64,000 nucleotides of DNA from Ochromonas danica (lineage: Eukaryota; Sar; Chrysophyceae; Chromulinales; Chromulinaceae): NCBI GenBank assembly GCA_015146655.1, contig VKHL01000029.1:124001-188000 (forward strand), read 5' to 3'. Below, piece by piece: positions 30,033 through 43,436 of this stretch (the stretch's first letter is position 1; the number at the start of each line of letters is the position of its first letter). The notes under the pieces were generated by a model that was not told where the DNA came from, did not search any database, and was given only the letters and a program-made list of their open reading frames with translations. Made by a program: the position numbers and the translations under genes.

Positions 30033-31341
30033 TATTGTCAATTTGTCACTAGACTACCCTGTTTAAAGGGGTGTGTTGTTGGGATAACATAATGATGTTT
30101 CCTAATTGCTCACGACCTAAACGTGCTGTCGTTGGTGTTGTATCCATGGTGAAAAGCGGCCATGATGAAGACCCTGCCTTGCCTATCATAAAGCTGCCTT
30201 GCAGCTTTACCAGTGCTTAAAGGGGTGGTGTAGTAATGGGAGCATTGTGCCCCTTAATATTCCAAGAAGACGTAATGAAAGTAGATGCCACGAAAGTAGT
30301 TATTAACCATGGTTAAATTTACTGACGTCTATTGAGATGGAAAAAAAACAATAAATAAAAAAAATAACACCTGTGAAAGCAAACAGAGGAAAAAAGCGTT
30401 TGCTGATTGTCAGTAAGAAGACACAACAGAAGCACTAATAAATGGTTCAAATGAGGAAGATCTCGCAGTAGAGAGATCAAGTAGCACATCCTGGAGATGT
30501 GAACTTTGTTCAGAAGAGAGGAGATCACGCAGATCCACTGCACTGACTATGCTACCACTAATAAGCGAGTCAACCTTGGCCATAATGGTGCCACTGAGAC
30601 CATGATATCAATGATATTGGAGGAGTAACCTGCGGGCAGTCGTTAAGCTCCAGGATCTTCAAGAAGTCTCCAGCTGAAAAGAAATAGGATGTCAAACAAT
30701 CCAACATCAGCGAATAAGAGGAGTTGGCTGTCCAAAGAGGTAGTTAACACCCTCAGATGAATTCTATTGAAATCAAGAATGTATGTGATCAAATACACAT
30801 CTGTCGTATGATAAGTGAGATGTCCTTACCTGGAGGCCTGCATGACAATCATGATTTCTCTGACGACACGTTGAGATCAGAAGAGAATTCTCTCTCAACT
30901 TCTCCACCAATAATTGCATGACTACAACAACGCTAACTGCTCAGGTTGTATGTCTTTCTTCATCACACTGTCAATCCTAGAAGATAATGACAGTGACTCA
31001 AGGAGATTGCTCCTCAATTCCTCCACACTAAAGAGGACAGGAAAAAGTAACAAAACTAAATGTGGGTGATATATTTAATCATCATCAAGAAAGACACAAA
31101 AAGAAAGCTCACCTGATGAGAAATCAGCCAATAGCTTCACCTTTCTTTCTTTCATCGCTGTTGGGAATGATTTCTCTCACAACAAACGCGATTTTAGGCC
31201 AATAAAACGGCCAAACATAACAACGGGTTTATGGAAGAAACGCGTGGTTTCCAAAACACTCATGAATACAATGAATGAAATTAATGAGTAACTTATGTGA
31301 AGCAAGCACACCTTTGATAAGCACTTGGCTTTAAAGGGGTG

Positions 31342-31548
31342 TATTGAGCATTATGCTATTACATAATTCCCAGATAGCTAGACTTAGATAGCTAGAGTAA
31401 AGCCTGCGCACTTATCGTGTGGCTCTGGCTCAATGTATGTCACTATTTAATTGTTTATCAGCGTCAATAAGAATAATGACAAGTCTGTGCTTTGAGACTC
31501 ACCTGATGGGCTAGACCTAACGTAGTCTATGACCCAAGCTTCTCAACA
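31342..31548 (+). repeat. 3' LTR, 207 bp
   Basis: This is identical to 29121-29327; the CATAC target duplication follows at once. Confidence 0.9.
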
Positions 31549-31553
31549 CATAC

Positions 31554-32662
31554 GAATTAGTTAATAGTTACTCAATTGATTTTTAATGATACATTTGACA
31601 AGAGATAAGGATCGAAAACAATCCAACCCAACAATAAGATCCATCAGTAACGCCTGGCGATCGCTACCACAGCTGCACACTTTTCAGATATCCAAATACT
31701 TGCAGTAGCTATTCCATTGCCTGTGGCAATATGATCTGCTTCTTGAAGATTATTCTACCTTCTCAGCAAGTCTAAGACCTGTTATTATATAATTGTGCGT
31801 GCTATTGATTGATGTTGAGAATGATTAGGATAGAGTTACAATCACAATGATCAAACACAAGCAGTGCAAACTACGCCATCAAGTCGCATCCATGGCACCA
31901 TTAACAACATTAAAACTAACTAAACAACTAGCAACCACTATTGCTACGGTAGATTGGCCTCCGAACGACCAAAGCAACACAAGATTGACTCTGAGGAGAT
32001 TCACCATTGGACCCACCTTCGCTCAGAATTGGCAATATCGCCAAAGTAGCAAAATTAAATAGAAACACCGGTGAAGAGGACAGACAGCAGAATCTGTTCA
32101 CAGTTTAACTGCTGGCTGCCTCCGCACCAAAACTGCAAACTCCGAAAGCAATAGAACAACAGAATGATGAAACGCTCAAATATCAGAAGCAGGTAGACAG
32201 AACAACCAGGCGATGAAATTTTATCCGAAAACAGCGAAAATGGATAAAATAAAGTTGCTTGGCGAGAAGTCACCCTTCAACAATCACGAAAAGGATTGTA
32301 AGCAAGCAGCGGCTGCTTATTATGCACAAAACCAGACCAGATCGGTTCTTAAGCAGCATGTGCATGATAGTACACAAATTTGACCACAGACGCATCGACA
32401 CAAGACACATCATAATTCCCAAAGCAAAGAAGAGGAGAAATAGAGGAAGGCTATAAGTAGATAAGGATAAGGCAGGCTAACACAGAGAGATTCATTGCAT
32501 TCACAAAACAACCAAGGCACAATAAGCAATGGAGGGGTCATATCAACAAAAAAGAGAAAACAAAAAAGGAAGATACTCCTCGTTCCAGAACTCTGATGGC
32601 AACAAGGCCAAGCAAGGAAGAATCATGATCGATGGATAATTGGTAAATAAAGGATATATTCG
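31554..32662. other. Intergenic, no gene seen
   Basis: About 1.1 kb of A/T-rich sequence lies between the LTR element and the pseudo-receiver gene. Short ORFs (longest about 70 codons) have no recognisable features. Confidence 0.4.
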
Positions 32663-33558
32663 TTAAACACGTTTGCGTTTTCCCAGAGCGAGAGCAAAAG
32701 ACATGTCAGCCTCCATCTTCATATTGAGATGCTTGGAAGCAACCACATCCTCTTTGATGCCGAAGAGATTAGTCCAAGGGTCTTTCACTTCCAGAGCAAG
32801 GCGGTCATAAGCTTCCCACTCCTCACAGGAACCAGGTGAAACAGGATGATGAGTCATCTTCACTCTCCTCATAGCCTCCATGTCGTTCAAGTAGTGATGA
32901 GCAGGATTCACCTGCTTGGAACGAACCAATAACTGTTGGAGGTACAAAATATAGTTTTCAAGCTCAGCAGTGTTGTAGAAAGATTGTTTAGGCTGTATGG
33001 GCAGTAGCGGTGAGGAACGCTTGACTTGATCCATTTGCTTTTCCAAGAAAATGCCATGGACTCCCTCCTCTTGTCTTTTCCTCTTAGACTTACTGTTCAT
33101 GGACAAGATTGCTTGGCAAAGCTCGGAAGGAAAGAAAGTTTTCTTGAGAATAGTGGAAATGTAATGCAAATTGGGATCTTTCTCAAATTTCTTTCGTTCC
33201 TCCTCTTTTGCGATGAGCACCACTGGAGTCATATTACCCACACATCTCAAGATCTTCGTCATCTCCATGGCGTTTAGTTGAGGAAGGTCGTAATTTGCTA
33301 TAACCATGTCGTAGGCAGTATGTTCCAGAAATTCCAAGGCGACGAAGACATTGGGCACAACAGTGAAGAGACAAAGGAAGTCCAGCGCGGAAGTATAGCC
33401 CTCCAGCTTCTGAGCACTTAATCGCTCGTTCAAACCATGCTCAACATCTATCCAAGTTCATTCATTTCAAAAAAATATTAGAGGAATGAGAAAGGAATTC
33501 TTTTTCAAAACAAGTTCAAGAAACGCTTACATAAGATCTTGACGAACTCTTTCTTCAT
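32663..33558 (-). CDS. Pseudo-response-regulator (receiver-like domain without phospho-Asp)
   Basis: Two exons (33558-33531 and 33447-32663) encode 270 residues; the tiny first exon is required to complete the first strand of the domain. Residues 1-120 follow a CheY-like receiver fold: KILYVEHG (usual acidic pair replaced by Glu-His), YDMVIANYDLPQLNAMEM where the phospho-acceptor Asp is Asn, MTPVVLIAKEEE, and ILKKTFFPSEL with the conserved Lys. The phospho-acceptor is therefore missing, as in plant pseudo-response regulators. The C-terminal half is Lys- and Ser-rich and ends in KRKRV, a likely nuclear localisation signal, with no DNA-binding domain I can name. A role as a phosphorylation-independent signalling or clock-type factor is conceivable but inferred. 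Confidence 0.72.
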
Positions 33559-33964
33559 ATTCACTTGCTTCTATTTTATTCCAGAGATGGTTAGTTAATC
33601 TCACAAATATTCCTTCTTGAAGGATGGTAGGAGAGGTTAGTCGAGCAGCTACTAACTAATAGACTGGTACTTGACTGTTCTGATAGTTGTCTGTCAGTCG
33701 CTGGATCGTAACGGGGCGGTTGTTGAGAGGTGCGTGAGCAGAGAGTGCACAGAGCGTGCAGAGGAGATTCCTGAAGAGGCACAGCGCTGACGTTTGCAAC
33801 ACACACTCAACTTGGAGAAATCTCACCTTTTCACCCTTTTTACTCGCATGCAGACAACTCACACTTTCTTTCCTTCATGTCCTCAACTTAAATTTATTGA
33901 TGTACTCTACTGTAACTAGATCCTATAGCTACTCTAGCGCCGCTTCTACATATGGGGCAGAATT
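33559..33964. other. Intergenic, no gene seen
   Basis: The stretch holds the upstream region of the pseudo-receiver gene and the 3' end of the TGT gene. Small ORFs on both strands are not credible. Confidence 0.4.
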
Positions 33965-35841
<1,877 letters not shown>

Positions 35842-35999
35842 TCATCTCCCCCACGCAAAGGAATAATAACTTCAGCGCGGATCTTACGCCGTTTGGCGGG
35901 CTGCTTGACGACGCCAAAATTTCACCTTTGACTACATATATCACATCCTTTGTGGCTGTTGGTGGTGCTGCTGGAATATAGACATATTATCCATCGCAA

Positions 36000-37191
36000 A
36001 TGTCAGGAGCACCCGTGAGCATAAAGGATCGCATTGCGGCGTTGAAAGCCAAAGAGACTGCTGCGGCTGCCCCTCCGGCCATTCCCGTCAAAAAAGAAGA
36101 GGATGGCGCCAGTAGTAGCAGCAGTTCTGCTACTCGTCGACCAAGTATTCAAGAGAGAATCGCCTGTATCAAAGCACAGACAGCATCAAAGTCTGAGCAG
36201 GTCGTTACCAACACTTCGAGCAGCAGCGCGGCAACAACGCCCACACACACAGCCTCAGACAGCGCTGCTGCTGTGTCGCCTCTTGGAAAAGAGAAGGAAG
36301 ATAAGGGAGTGGAAGATCCGCAGGATGAAAGGAAGGCTATTCCTCCCTCGTCCAAGGGAGGCAGCATAGCTGATCGTATCGCCGCGCTTAAGACATCTTC
36401 TGCTGCAGCAGGCCCTTCCCCAATTAAGATTGGTTTGCCCTTCCAACCTGTCCCTCCTCCTCCCCCTCCTCCTATTCATCATCCTCAGGAGTCGCTTCCT
36501 GTAAAGAATCCTTCTGTTGCTCCAGAGACAGAAGTGCCCCTCAGTGCACAATCGGGAGCAGCTTCCGAGCAATCTAGCAGCACCGCGGGTGCACCAGTGA
36601 GTCGACGAGGTAGTATTGCAGATCGAATTGCAGCGCTAAAATCAGCTCCTGGGGGAGCTGGAGGAATCCCACTGCCGGCCGTAGCAGGGCCAGGAGGACC
36701 AACGGGGAGGAGGCTGAGTGTGGAACGAACAGCCTTTGCCAATACACTCAATCTTGCGGCGCTACAACCTGGAGGTCCTCGTAACTCTGTAGTGTCTTTC
36801 CAGGACTCTTCTGAGGAAACCTGCTCATCGCAATCCGCTGGTGAGGCTGGTGAAATCAATCATGTTAGTTTGCACTCTGCTTAGTCTTTTTTTGAATCTC
36901 CTTGATTGGATTTGTTGTGTTGCTCTGTGTTTGCAGCTAAATCTTTCACGTGCAGCAGTGCCTTCAGAGAGGAGGAAGCGCGCTGTGAGCTCTGTGCGGT
37001 TAAGTTCTGATTGGCAAGCGCTGGCATCAGAGGACCTAGCTGCGCTCACCTTGACAAGTGGCTCCTTGACATTAAGCAGCTCAGCTGCCGCGGCACTGTC
37101 AACCACATGTGCTGCCTCTCCTCTTGGCGAGATTGATGAAGAGAGTGACAATGGGAGAGATCCTCTGGAAGGACTTGAAGATGATGCGTAG
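36000..37191 (+). CDS. DRIAALK-repeat protein, probably disordered
   Basis: Two exons (36000-36863 and 36937-37191) encode 372 residues. The motif SI-DRIAALK occurs four times (SIKDRIAALK, SIQERIACIK, SIADRIAALK twice) at intervals of 45-90 residues, each preceded by a basic or glycine-rich pair (RRPS, KGGS, RRGS) that could be a kinase site. Linkers are Ala, Ser and Pro rich, with a poly-Pro run near residue 150. Such short amphipathic repeats usually bind one face of a partner protein several times, as in actin or SH3 scaffolds, but I do not recognise the family. The start ATG is the first in frame. Confidence 0.65.
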
Positions 37192-37491
37192 ACAGTTATC
37201 TCGATTGATTGATATGTATTTTGTGTCATACCAAGATTCTTCCAGTTACTTAGGATTAAAACAATAACTAACACTCGATTTGAAATTCCATGGAATTCAT
37301 AGGTGTTGGGGGATTGTTATGTTTCCCGCGCATCACACCAAAACCTGCTCTGCTCCGTGTTGGTGTTTTGCTGACTTGATTGACTTGGATTCCATCATAA
37401 ACTTTAACGTTAGTCTAAACTTATCCTATCATCCTATCCTTTTGTTTTGATACAGTTGGAATACCTTTGAGCTTTCTATAGCAGTGAAGAA
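37192..37491. other. Intergenic, no gene seen
   Basis: The stretch is 300 bp between two genes in the same orientation and should carry the promoter of the OB-Tudor gene. I see nothing else. Confidence 0.4.
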
Positions 37492-39770
37492 ATGTCAAGG
37501 AATATCTCGGAGCCATGGATTGAGGAAATGTTTTGTGCCGCCTTACAACCTCTTTCTCAAGAACAGGAGAATATAACCAACAGTGACTTCCCCCCTCGAA
37601 CAGTCCATAGTTCTAAACGCTTCACGATCTTTCCATATCGCATTGTTCAAGTGATCTCAGTCAATGAAGAGCTGCGATCGTTTACGATTAGTGACACGCG
37701 GCATTCCGTTCAACTCGTGCTCACTGGGAAGTGCTTTCGCAAAATTAAGGAACCTCAGCGTTACAAGTTCTCTCTGATTGTCCTACGTGGTTATTGGGCT
37801 ACGACTTACTTACAAGCAATTTGCAATCGTGATCAGCAGGGAAAGAGTCGACCTGACTACCTGCCCTTCGCCATTGCCTGCTCGGACTTTTCAGATGCCT
37901 CCGTTGTACAGCTTGAGAGAGTTGGCGACCCAGAGAATATCAACCTCTCTAAAGAGGTTCATCAGTTGATACACGGGTTGGGTTATGCAGCTATCTATCG
38001 TCTATTGGCAGTGAATCAGTTTCCTTACTGGAATGGCCTGCCTGACTCAGGTATGAGATTGTTATTATGGTGATGTGATATGTCGGTGATGGTTGTATTG
38101 ATGGAAATGAATGCTTTGTGTGTTATTAGAGGGAAGATTTTGTAACCTCATTCCCTTCTCACCAGAGAACCCGCTGTCAGAGGATCAGTGCATCATACCT
38201 GAAGACCAACACGTCGTTCTTAAAAGCCTCCCTTTATACTACTCGTTTAGCCTCGGCTATGATATCGCTCAATCAACTCCCCCTTCTAATGTTGCTATTC
38301 CTTCTCCTGTATCTGCTTCTCCAGCGAATCAGCTGAGAACTGGATTGCGAAGTCAAGGCACGCCTGTAGCCCTCGCTTCGCCTTTGCCATTGTTGGGATT
38401 GGAATCCCAAAACTCTCTGTTCTCTAGTTACGGGCATATGCTTACAGCTAATAACAGCTATTTCAATAGCAGTCAGACTCAGGTACCCGAGTCTCCTGTG
38501 GGCACTGGAGGATGTGTGATGGCTTTTGAATCTGAGCAGAATGATAAACACAAACATTCGAAATATGAATCTGCAACAAAAGAAGACCACAAGATAAGTA
38601 ATGATGTGTATCACCCTCAATATCAGCCAATAGTACCGCTTGGAGATGATGTGGTTACAGACCAAGCACCGCACAGTTTGGATGACGATAGCTTGACTCG
38701 TGCCATTCGCTTCGCCTCAAGCACTGCATCGTCATCATCGTCTGTATCTTCTGTGCCTTCTCCTTTACCGCCGTCTAGAAAAGAAGACAATGAGGCAACG
38801 CCCAAGCAAGAAACGCCATATAGAAAAGAAGACAATGAGACAACACCTGTGCAAGTAAAAGAGCATGATGGTCAACAACCTCGAAGAGGATATAGAGGAA
38901 AAGAAAGTGAATCTGTCATAGGACGATCTCTTCTGAAAGAGTTTGTGAATGGAAAGTGGCAAAATGGGCGTGTTAGTCGCTTTGAAAGGTGGGGATATCA
39001 TGGCGTCTGATTGATTGCTTCATCGGAATGTTCTGAGCTAATTGTCTGTTGTTGTTGTAGACCTTATTATATTGTGGAATATGATGATGGATCTCCGCGG
39101 AAGCTATTTTATCATCAAGTTGCCAGGTAAGATTGTTCACTTTGTTAACTTCTCCATCTTGGGTTTGGTTGTTAACAGTCAGAATGGAAGCAGGTTGGTC
39201 TATCTTCCAGAGCAGCATCCTCATTTGCAGACTTCCGCTGGAGGCGCTCCGCCTAGCGCACAGTCAATGAGTAGCATTCAAAGTTATGGTCGCAAGTTAG
39301 ACGAAATTCTTAGTATGGAGCCTATGAATGAAGAAGACGAGGAAAGTGGTACGGAAGATGGCTATTTCGAGAAGGACGAGGACAGTGTAGACACTTTGGA
39401 AATCACTGCCATGACGAGTCTCAAGAAACGATCAGAAAATCCTGGAGCGCGAGCATTTGATCGCGCAGTCAAACAACGACGTAGCATTATCAGTAATTTG
39501 GTCTCCCAATTACGTTCCAAGCGTTCAAGACAGTCTTTCCGGAGCTCTGATCATCAATCAAGTCACCAGAAAGGCCAGAAGATCTTGTCGCGTAGCAGTC
39601 TGTCTCCTGTTCTTGTGAGGAGAAGAGAGCCGATCTCAGCATCGAAAGCTAGCAGTGCTAAGAAAAGCAAATCTGCTGAGAAACAATCCAATGGAGAAGA
39701 AAACCCCGAGAGAGCTGCGACACTGGCTGAGGTGCAACAACGACTACTGCACCGCTACACGATGAACTAA
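37492..39770 (+). CDS. TPP1-like OB-fold protein with Tudor-like domain (candidate telomere protein)
   Basis: Four exons (37492-38050, 38166-38988, 39061-39126, 39179-39770) encode 679 residues; an alternative in-frame acceptor at 38130 would add 12. Residues about 8-165 resemble the OB fold of TPP1/ACD: EPWIEEMF (RPWIRELI in human), a strand IVQVISV, then FTISDTRHSVQLVLT (LLVSDGTHSVRCLVT in human). TPP1 recruits telomerase and partners POT1. Residues about 444-495 read FVNGKWQNGRVSRFE and PYYIVEYDDGSPRKLFYHQV, a Tudor/Agenet-like chromatin-reader fold split by two introns. The middle and end are Ser-rich with basic clusters (KQRRSIISNLVSQLRSKRSR). The telomere assignment is an inference from motif order and needs structural comparison; an unrelated OB fold is the alternative. 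Confidence 0.55.
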
Positions 39771-40152
39771 CTCCTAGATGGATTGATTGCCACCTGTTTG
39801 TGTTCCTTATAACTTCTCTCTATACAACGACTTGCACCGTACACATTGAAAGCGCTTATGAACCTGAACCTACTCTTAATCTAGCAAGAGTATTTCAATT
39901 TCAAGGCTAACTTTTGTTAGCATAAACCAATCTCTCAACATCATACTGCTATTAATTTCACAACACTCCAATGTACTTTGCCTATTCCACAGATAGCAGC
40001 AATACATCACCACTACATATATACAGCAAGACAGGCAACGAAATACTCCCATTAACGAGATTTCTGTTGCTCTACTCGCAGTCGACACTCAGTCATACTT
40101 CGCCGAGGTCGATCATCAATTATCAGAGTTGAAATTTCCTTCTTTGATATGC
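39771..40152. other. Intergenic, convergent 3' ends
   Basis: The stretch is A/T-rich and should hold the 3' UTRs of the OB-Tudor and EamA genes. No feature is recognised. Confidence 0.4.
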
Positions 40153-41784
40153 CTAAGTTAGTCTATGATGGTCAATATTTGATATGATTGAAACAGGAAG
40201 CATTTCCACTTCTTTACCATCTATTCGGCTGTCATCACTTGGATGAAGCGACTTTCCCACCTTGTCAGATAGTTCCAACGAGTGGATCGTGTTATGATGT
40301 GAAAGGATGTATCCATCCAATTCTTCTCCTCCAGTCTTAGCACTTTCTCTATCGCCCTTATCAGATTGATCGGTGTGTCCTTCGAGAGCAGTACCCACTA
40401 TTCTGTCATCACTATTTCGTTTAGCAGCTTCTTGTCTTTTACGCTCTCCATAGCCGATGACCACCACACCAGCCACAACGACAGCTCCACCGAACCAAGA
40501 GAAGATGCCTGGCAGAGACTCAATTCCAAAGATCCAAGAGATGAATGCGGTCACAGCGGGATCGACCAAGGTCACAGACGAAAAGACCAGCGGAGGGATA
40601 TACTGCATCTGTTGACATCCATACAGTTCCACCATTATATCAACATTGAAACAAGAGAGAAGACAAATTCTCACCGCATAATTGAATCCAGTAATGCAGA
40701 CTGCACCTATCCACAGGCCAAAGAGCAGCATCTTCGCCCTCCAGGCAGGGGCCATCCATCCCAGCAGGCAGAGAGGGCCATAGCAAATCTCACCATCTTC
40801 CAGAAACTTGCTTCCTTCCAAACATACCGCCAAAATCGTCGCACACAGCGCTACTACAAAGCTGGTGAAAGTGGTATACTAACAGCAAAGCAAGTAATAC
40901 AAGCGATTATCTAAGGAGAATCAACAGTAACAGTGTGACAGAGAGGATCAGACCTGCAACAGAGGGACATATTTGCGCGTCTTGATTCGATTTAAGATCG
41001 TGACTACTTCTCCAGCCGCAGCTAGCAGGCATAGAGAGTATCCAAAGAGCTGCAGATGGAAAGGTGTGGTCTCTTCCACTAACTCTGCGTGTGACGAAGA
41101 GGGTCGATACTCCGACAAGAACATTCCTCCAAACGAAATCGTCACCCCCAGCCATTCCGCCAGAGATATGTTATGTCCTGAGCATCTTAAAGCAATAACT
41201 AGAAGCACAGGGTGGCTGGAGGAGATTACGGAGGCTTTGAAAGTGGTGACATATTGCAAGCCAACAATCCAAAAGAGCAAGTTAGCCGACCAAGACAGCC
41301 CCGACACCAAGACATGAACAATGACAGGGAAAGGTAGATCAGGCTTGTATCCAAACCAATCTACTTGATTTGATTTCTTTGACCATGCTTCGAAGAGGGC
41401 GAAGGGCAGCAAGGAGAGCACCATGGTCTGGTTGCGCCATGATGCAGCTTGCAGGGCAGGGATTCCCTCAGCCATCATGTGCTTGAAAACTGGACCCACT
41501 GATGCACTGGCGATAACCGCTAGCACCATGCAAGACCAACCCACGACAGTTTGTGTGCAAGAGTGCTCGCCATCGCCATCCTCCATAGAAAAGGTGGTGT
41601 TCTCCTGCTTCTGCTGCAGTGCGCTTGAAGGAAGAGGGTCGACAGCTATCTCCAAATCATAGTCGTCTGCACTATGACTGACTGGAAGAGCTTCGTACTT
41701 CTGAGAGTCTCTGTCTTTGCCCAATACAGTCCCTGCCACGCCTCGAAAGAGACTATTGGCTCGCTCTTGAATTCCACTCGTCAT
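40153..41784 (-). CDS. Drug/metabolite (EamA-type) transporter
   Basis: Three exons (41784-40954, 40878-40675, 40608-40153) encode 496 residues. After an N-terminal hydrophilic stretch of about 80 residues come ten hydrophobic helices in two halves, each like an EamA unit: the first includes ASASVGPVFKHMMAEGIP and FKASVISSSHPVLLVIALRC, the second QYIPPLVFSSVTLVDPAVTAFISWIFGIESLPGIFSWFGGAVVVAG. The phrase SSHPVLL..L and DPAVTAFISW are the typical end-of-repeat motifs of this superfamily, which includes nucleotide-sugar and triose-phosphate transporters. Substrate is unknown. Intron 2 (66 bp) is stop-free and in frame. The gene is head-to-head with the UDP-glucuronate epimerase. Confidence 0.82.
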
Positions 41785-42236
41785 GTAATCACAACTGAAG
41801 ACAATAGAGCCAACCTATAAACACGTTTGAAGCAAAATGCACGTTATTTTGAACCACTCCTAGGCACTTCAGCAGACATCAAAGACAACGAACTTGATTT
41901 CAACCATCCCATCTGGTCGCCTGTTCCGCTTCTTCCATGGAATTTACTTGGAAAGCGGATGGAATCTTTCCCAGAGTTCCGGTTGTGTCCGGGTCGCTGC
42001 TCTCTGTGGTGGCTGTGGGTGGTGGCGTTGGGTGGACTTCACTTGCACACTGTGTGCGTGGGTGTGTGCGTATGTTCTCTCTGCTGTGTTGGCAGTGAGT
42101 GAGTGACTCACAGAGAGAGAGATTGACTATTGACTCTTCATATTCTATTCTTCATATTCTATTCCATCACCCTAGTCCCTCCCCTATCCTGTTCTCCTTG
42201 AGTCAACTAACTGACTCCTCTTTGTACTTATCAATT
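41785..42236. promoter_or_regulatory. Divergent promoter region, EamA transporter / epimerase
   Basis: The region is 452 bp between divergent ATGs, with a GTGTGTGC-rich patch at about 42045-42075 and repeated TTCATATTCTATTC at about 42137-42165. The epimerase frame is open upstream of its ATG but offers no earlier ATG that I trust. Confidence 0.4.
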
Positions 42237-43436
42237 ATGGCTTTGGAAGAAGATAAAATGTTCTTTGCTATGGAGGAAGACTCCATGAATAATGACGATC
42301 GTGTCATTCTTGTTACAGGTGGTGCAGGCTTCATTGGATCTCATGTTTCCGACTTGCTTCTTGCACGCGGTGACCGCGTCGTCGTCGTAGATGAGATGAA
42401 TGACTACTATGATGTGCGCTTGAAGCACGCCAACCTCGAGCTGTTGAAGGGAAAGTATGGCGATCGAGTGACCATCTATAGGGGCGACATTTGTGATGTT
42501 GACTTCATTGGGAACGTTTTCGAGAAGGAAAGACCTACCCATATCTGCCATCTCGCTGCTCGTGCTGGTGTCCGACCTTCCATTGTCGACCCCTATATCT
42601 ACGTCCACAGCAATGTGGAAGGAACCACTCGCTTGCTGGACTTGGCAAGACAGTATACTTGCAAGAACTTCGTCTACGCCTCTTCGTCAAGTGTCTACGG
42701 CTGCAGTGATAAGCATGTGTTGTCTGAGAGTGATGTGGTGGAAAAGCCTGTCTCTCCTTACGCCGCCACGAAGAAAGCCTGCGAGCTCTTCGCCTACACC
42801 TATCACCATCTCTATGGCTTAAACTGCACGGGGTTGCGGTTCTTTACAGTGTATGGTCCCCGTGGCCGTCCTGATATGGCACCTTTTAAGTTCATTGACC
42901 GCATCTTTCGTGGCGAGACCATTCAACAGTATGGCGATGGCAGCACATCGCGTGACTATACTTACATTGATGACATCGCTCGAGGCGTGGTCAGCGCTAT
43001 CGATCGACCTCTAGGCTGCCAAGTGATCAACTTGGGAAATGGTAGACCGTATTTACTACGAGACTTCATCAGTTTGGTGGAGCGTTGTGTGGACAAACCA
43101 GCAAAGATTGAAGTGATGCCTGAGCAGCCAGGAGATGTCGATCGCACCTGTGCTGACATCTCTAAAGCACGTGAGCTCCTAGACTATCAGCCACAGGTTA
43201 CTTTTGAAGAGGGGATCGCTCGTACAGTGGAATGGTACCGCCAAGCTCAAAGCCAAGGTCTCTTCAAGGAGGCGACTGACACCGCTCCGCTTGGACGAAG
43301 TGGTCTCAGTGAATCTGGCAAACATTCTCTCAAGAGAGACGCCTCGGACCTCGAGCTCTCCTCTTATGTCCAGAAGGCCACACGCCAATATCGCAGTCGA
43401 ACAAGCCGCTTGTTGACGCCGAACGTCAAGAGTTGA
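42237..43436 (+). CDS. UDP-glucuronate 4-epimerase (SDR family)
   Basis: A single exon encodes 399 residues. It should convert UDP-glucuronate to UDP-galacturonate for polysaccharide synthesis. The Rossmann motif VTGGAGFIGSHV binds NAD; VVVVDEMNDYYDVRLKHANL carries the DxxNDYY-type signature that separates UDP-glucuronate epimerases from UDP-glucose 4-epimerases; HLAARAGVRPSI, ASSSSVYG and the catalytic YAATKKACE (Tyr-x3-Lys) follow, then LRFFTVYGPRGRPDMA and DYTYIDDIARG. The plant enzymes have an N-terminal Golgi anchor; this one lacks it, like bacterial homologues. The C-terminal 55 residues are a Ser/Arg tail outside the family core. Confidence 0.88.
   Translation: MALEEDKMFFAMEEDSMNNDDRVILVTGGAGFIGSHVSDLLLARGDRVVVVDEMNDYYDVRLKHANLELLKGKYGDRVTIYRGDICDVDFIGNVFEKERPTHICHLAARAGVRPSIVDPYIYVHSNVEGTTRLLDLARQYTCKNFVYASSSSVYGCSDKHVLSESDVVEKPVSPYAATKKACELFAYTYHHLYGLNCTGLRFFTVYGPRGRPDMAPFKFIDRIFRGETIQQYGDGSTSRDYTYIDDIARGVVSAIDRPLGCQVINLGNGRPYLLRDFISLVERCVDKPAKIEVMPEQPGDVDRTCADISKARELLDYQPQVTFEEGIARTVEWYRQAQSQGLFKEATDTAPLGRSGLSESGKHSLKRDASDLELSSYVQKATRQYRSRTSRLLTPNVKS

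Larger units (their letters stand above)
29116..31553. mobile_element. Short non-autonomous LTR element (TRIM-like) with 5-bp target duplication
   Basis: Two direct repeats of 207 bp (29121-29327 and 31342-31548) flank 2014 bp. They are identical, so the insertion is recent. The pentamer CATAC occurs directly outside each (29116-29120 and 31549-31553), as expected of integrase-made target duplications. LTR ends are near-inverted (TATTGAG and CTCAACA). A purine tract AAAGGGGTG touches the 3' LTR at 31333-31341, the usual second-strand primer site. I see no gag, protease, reverse transcriptase or integrase coding, so it would depend on enzymes from another element; the superfamily is unknown. 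Orientation is + if the purine tract is right. Confidence 0.87.
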
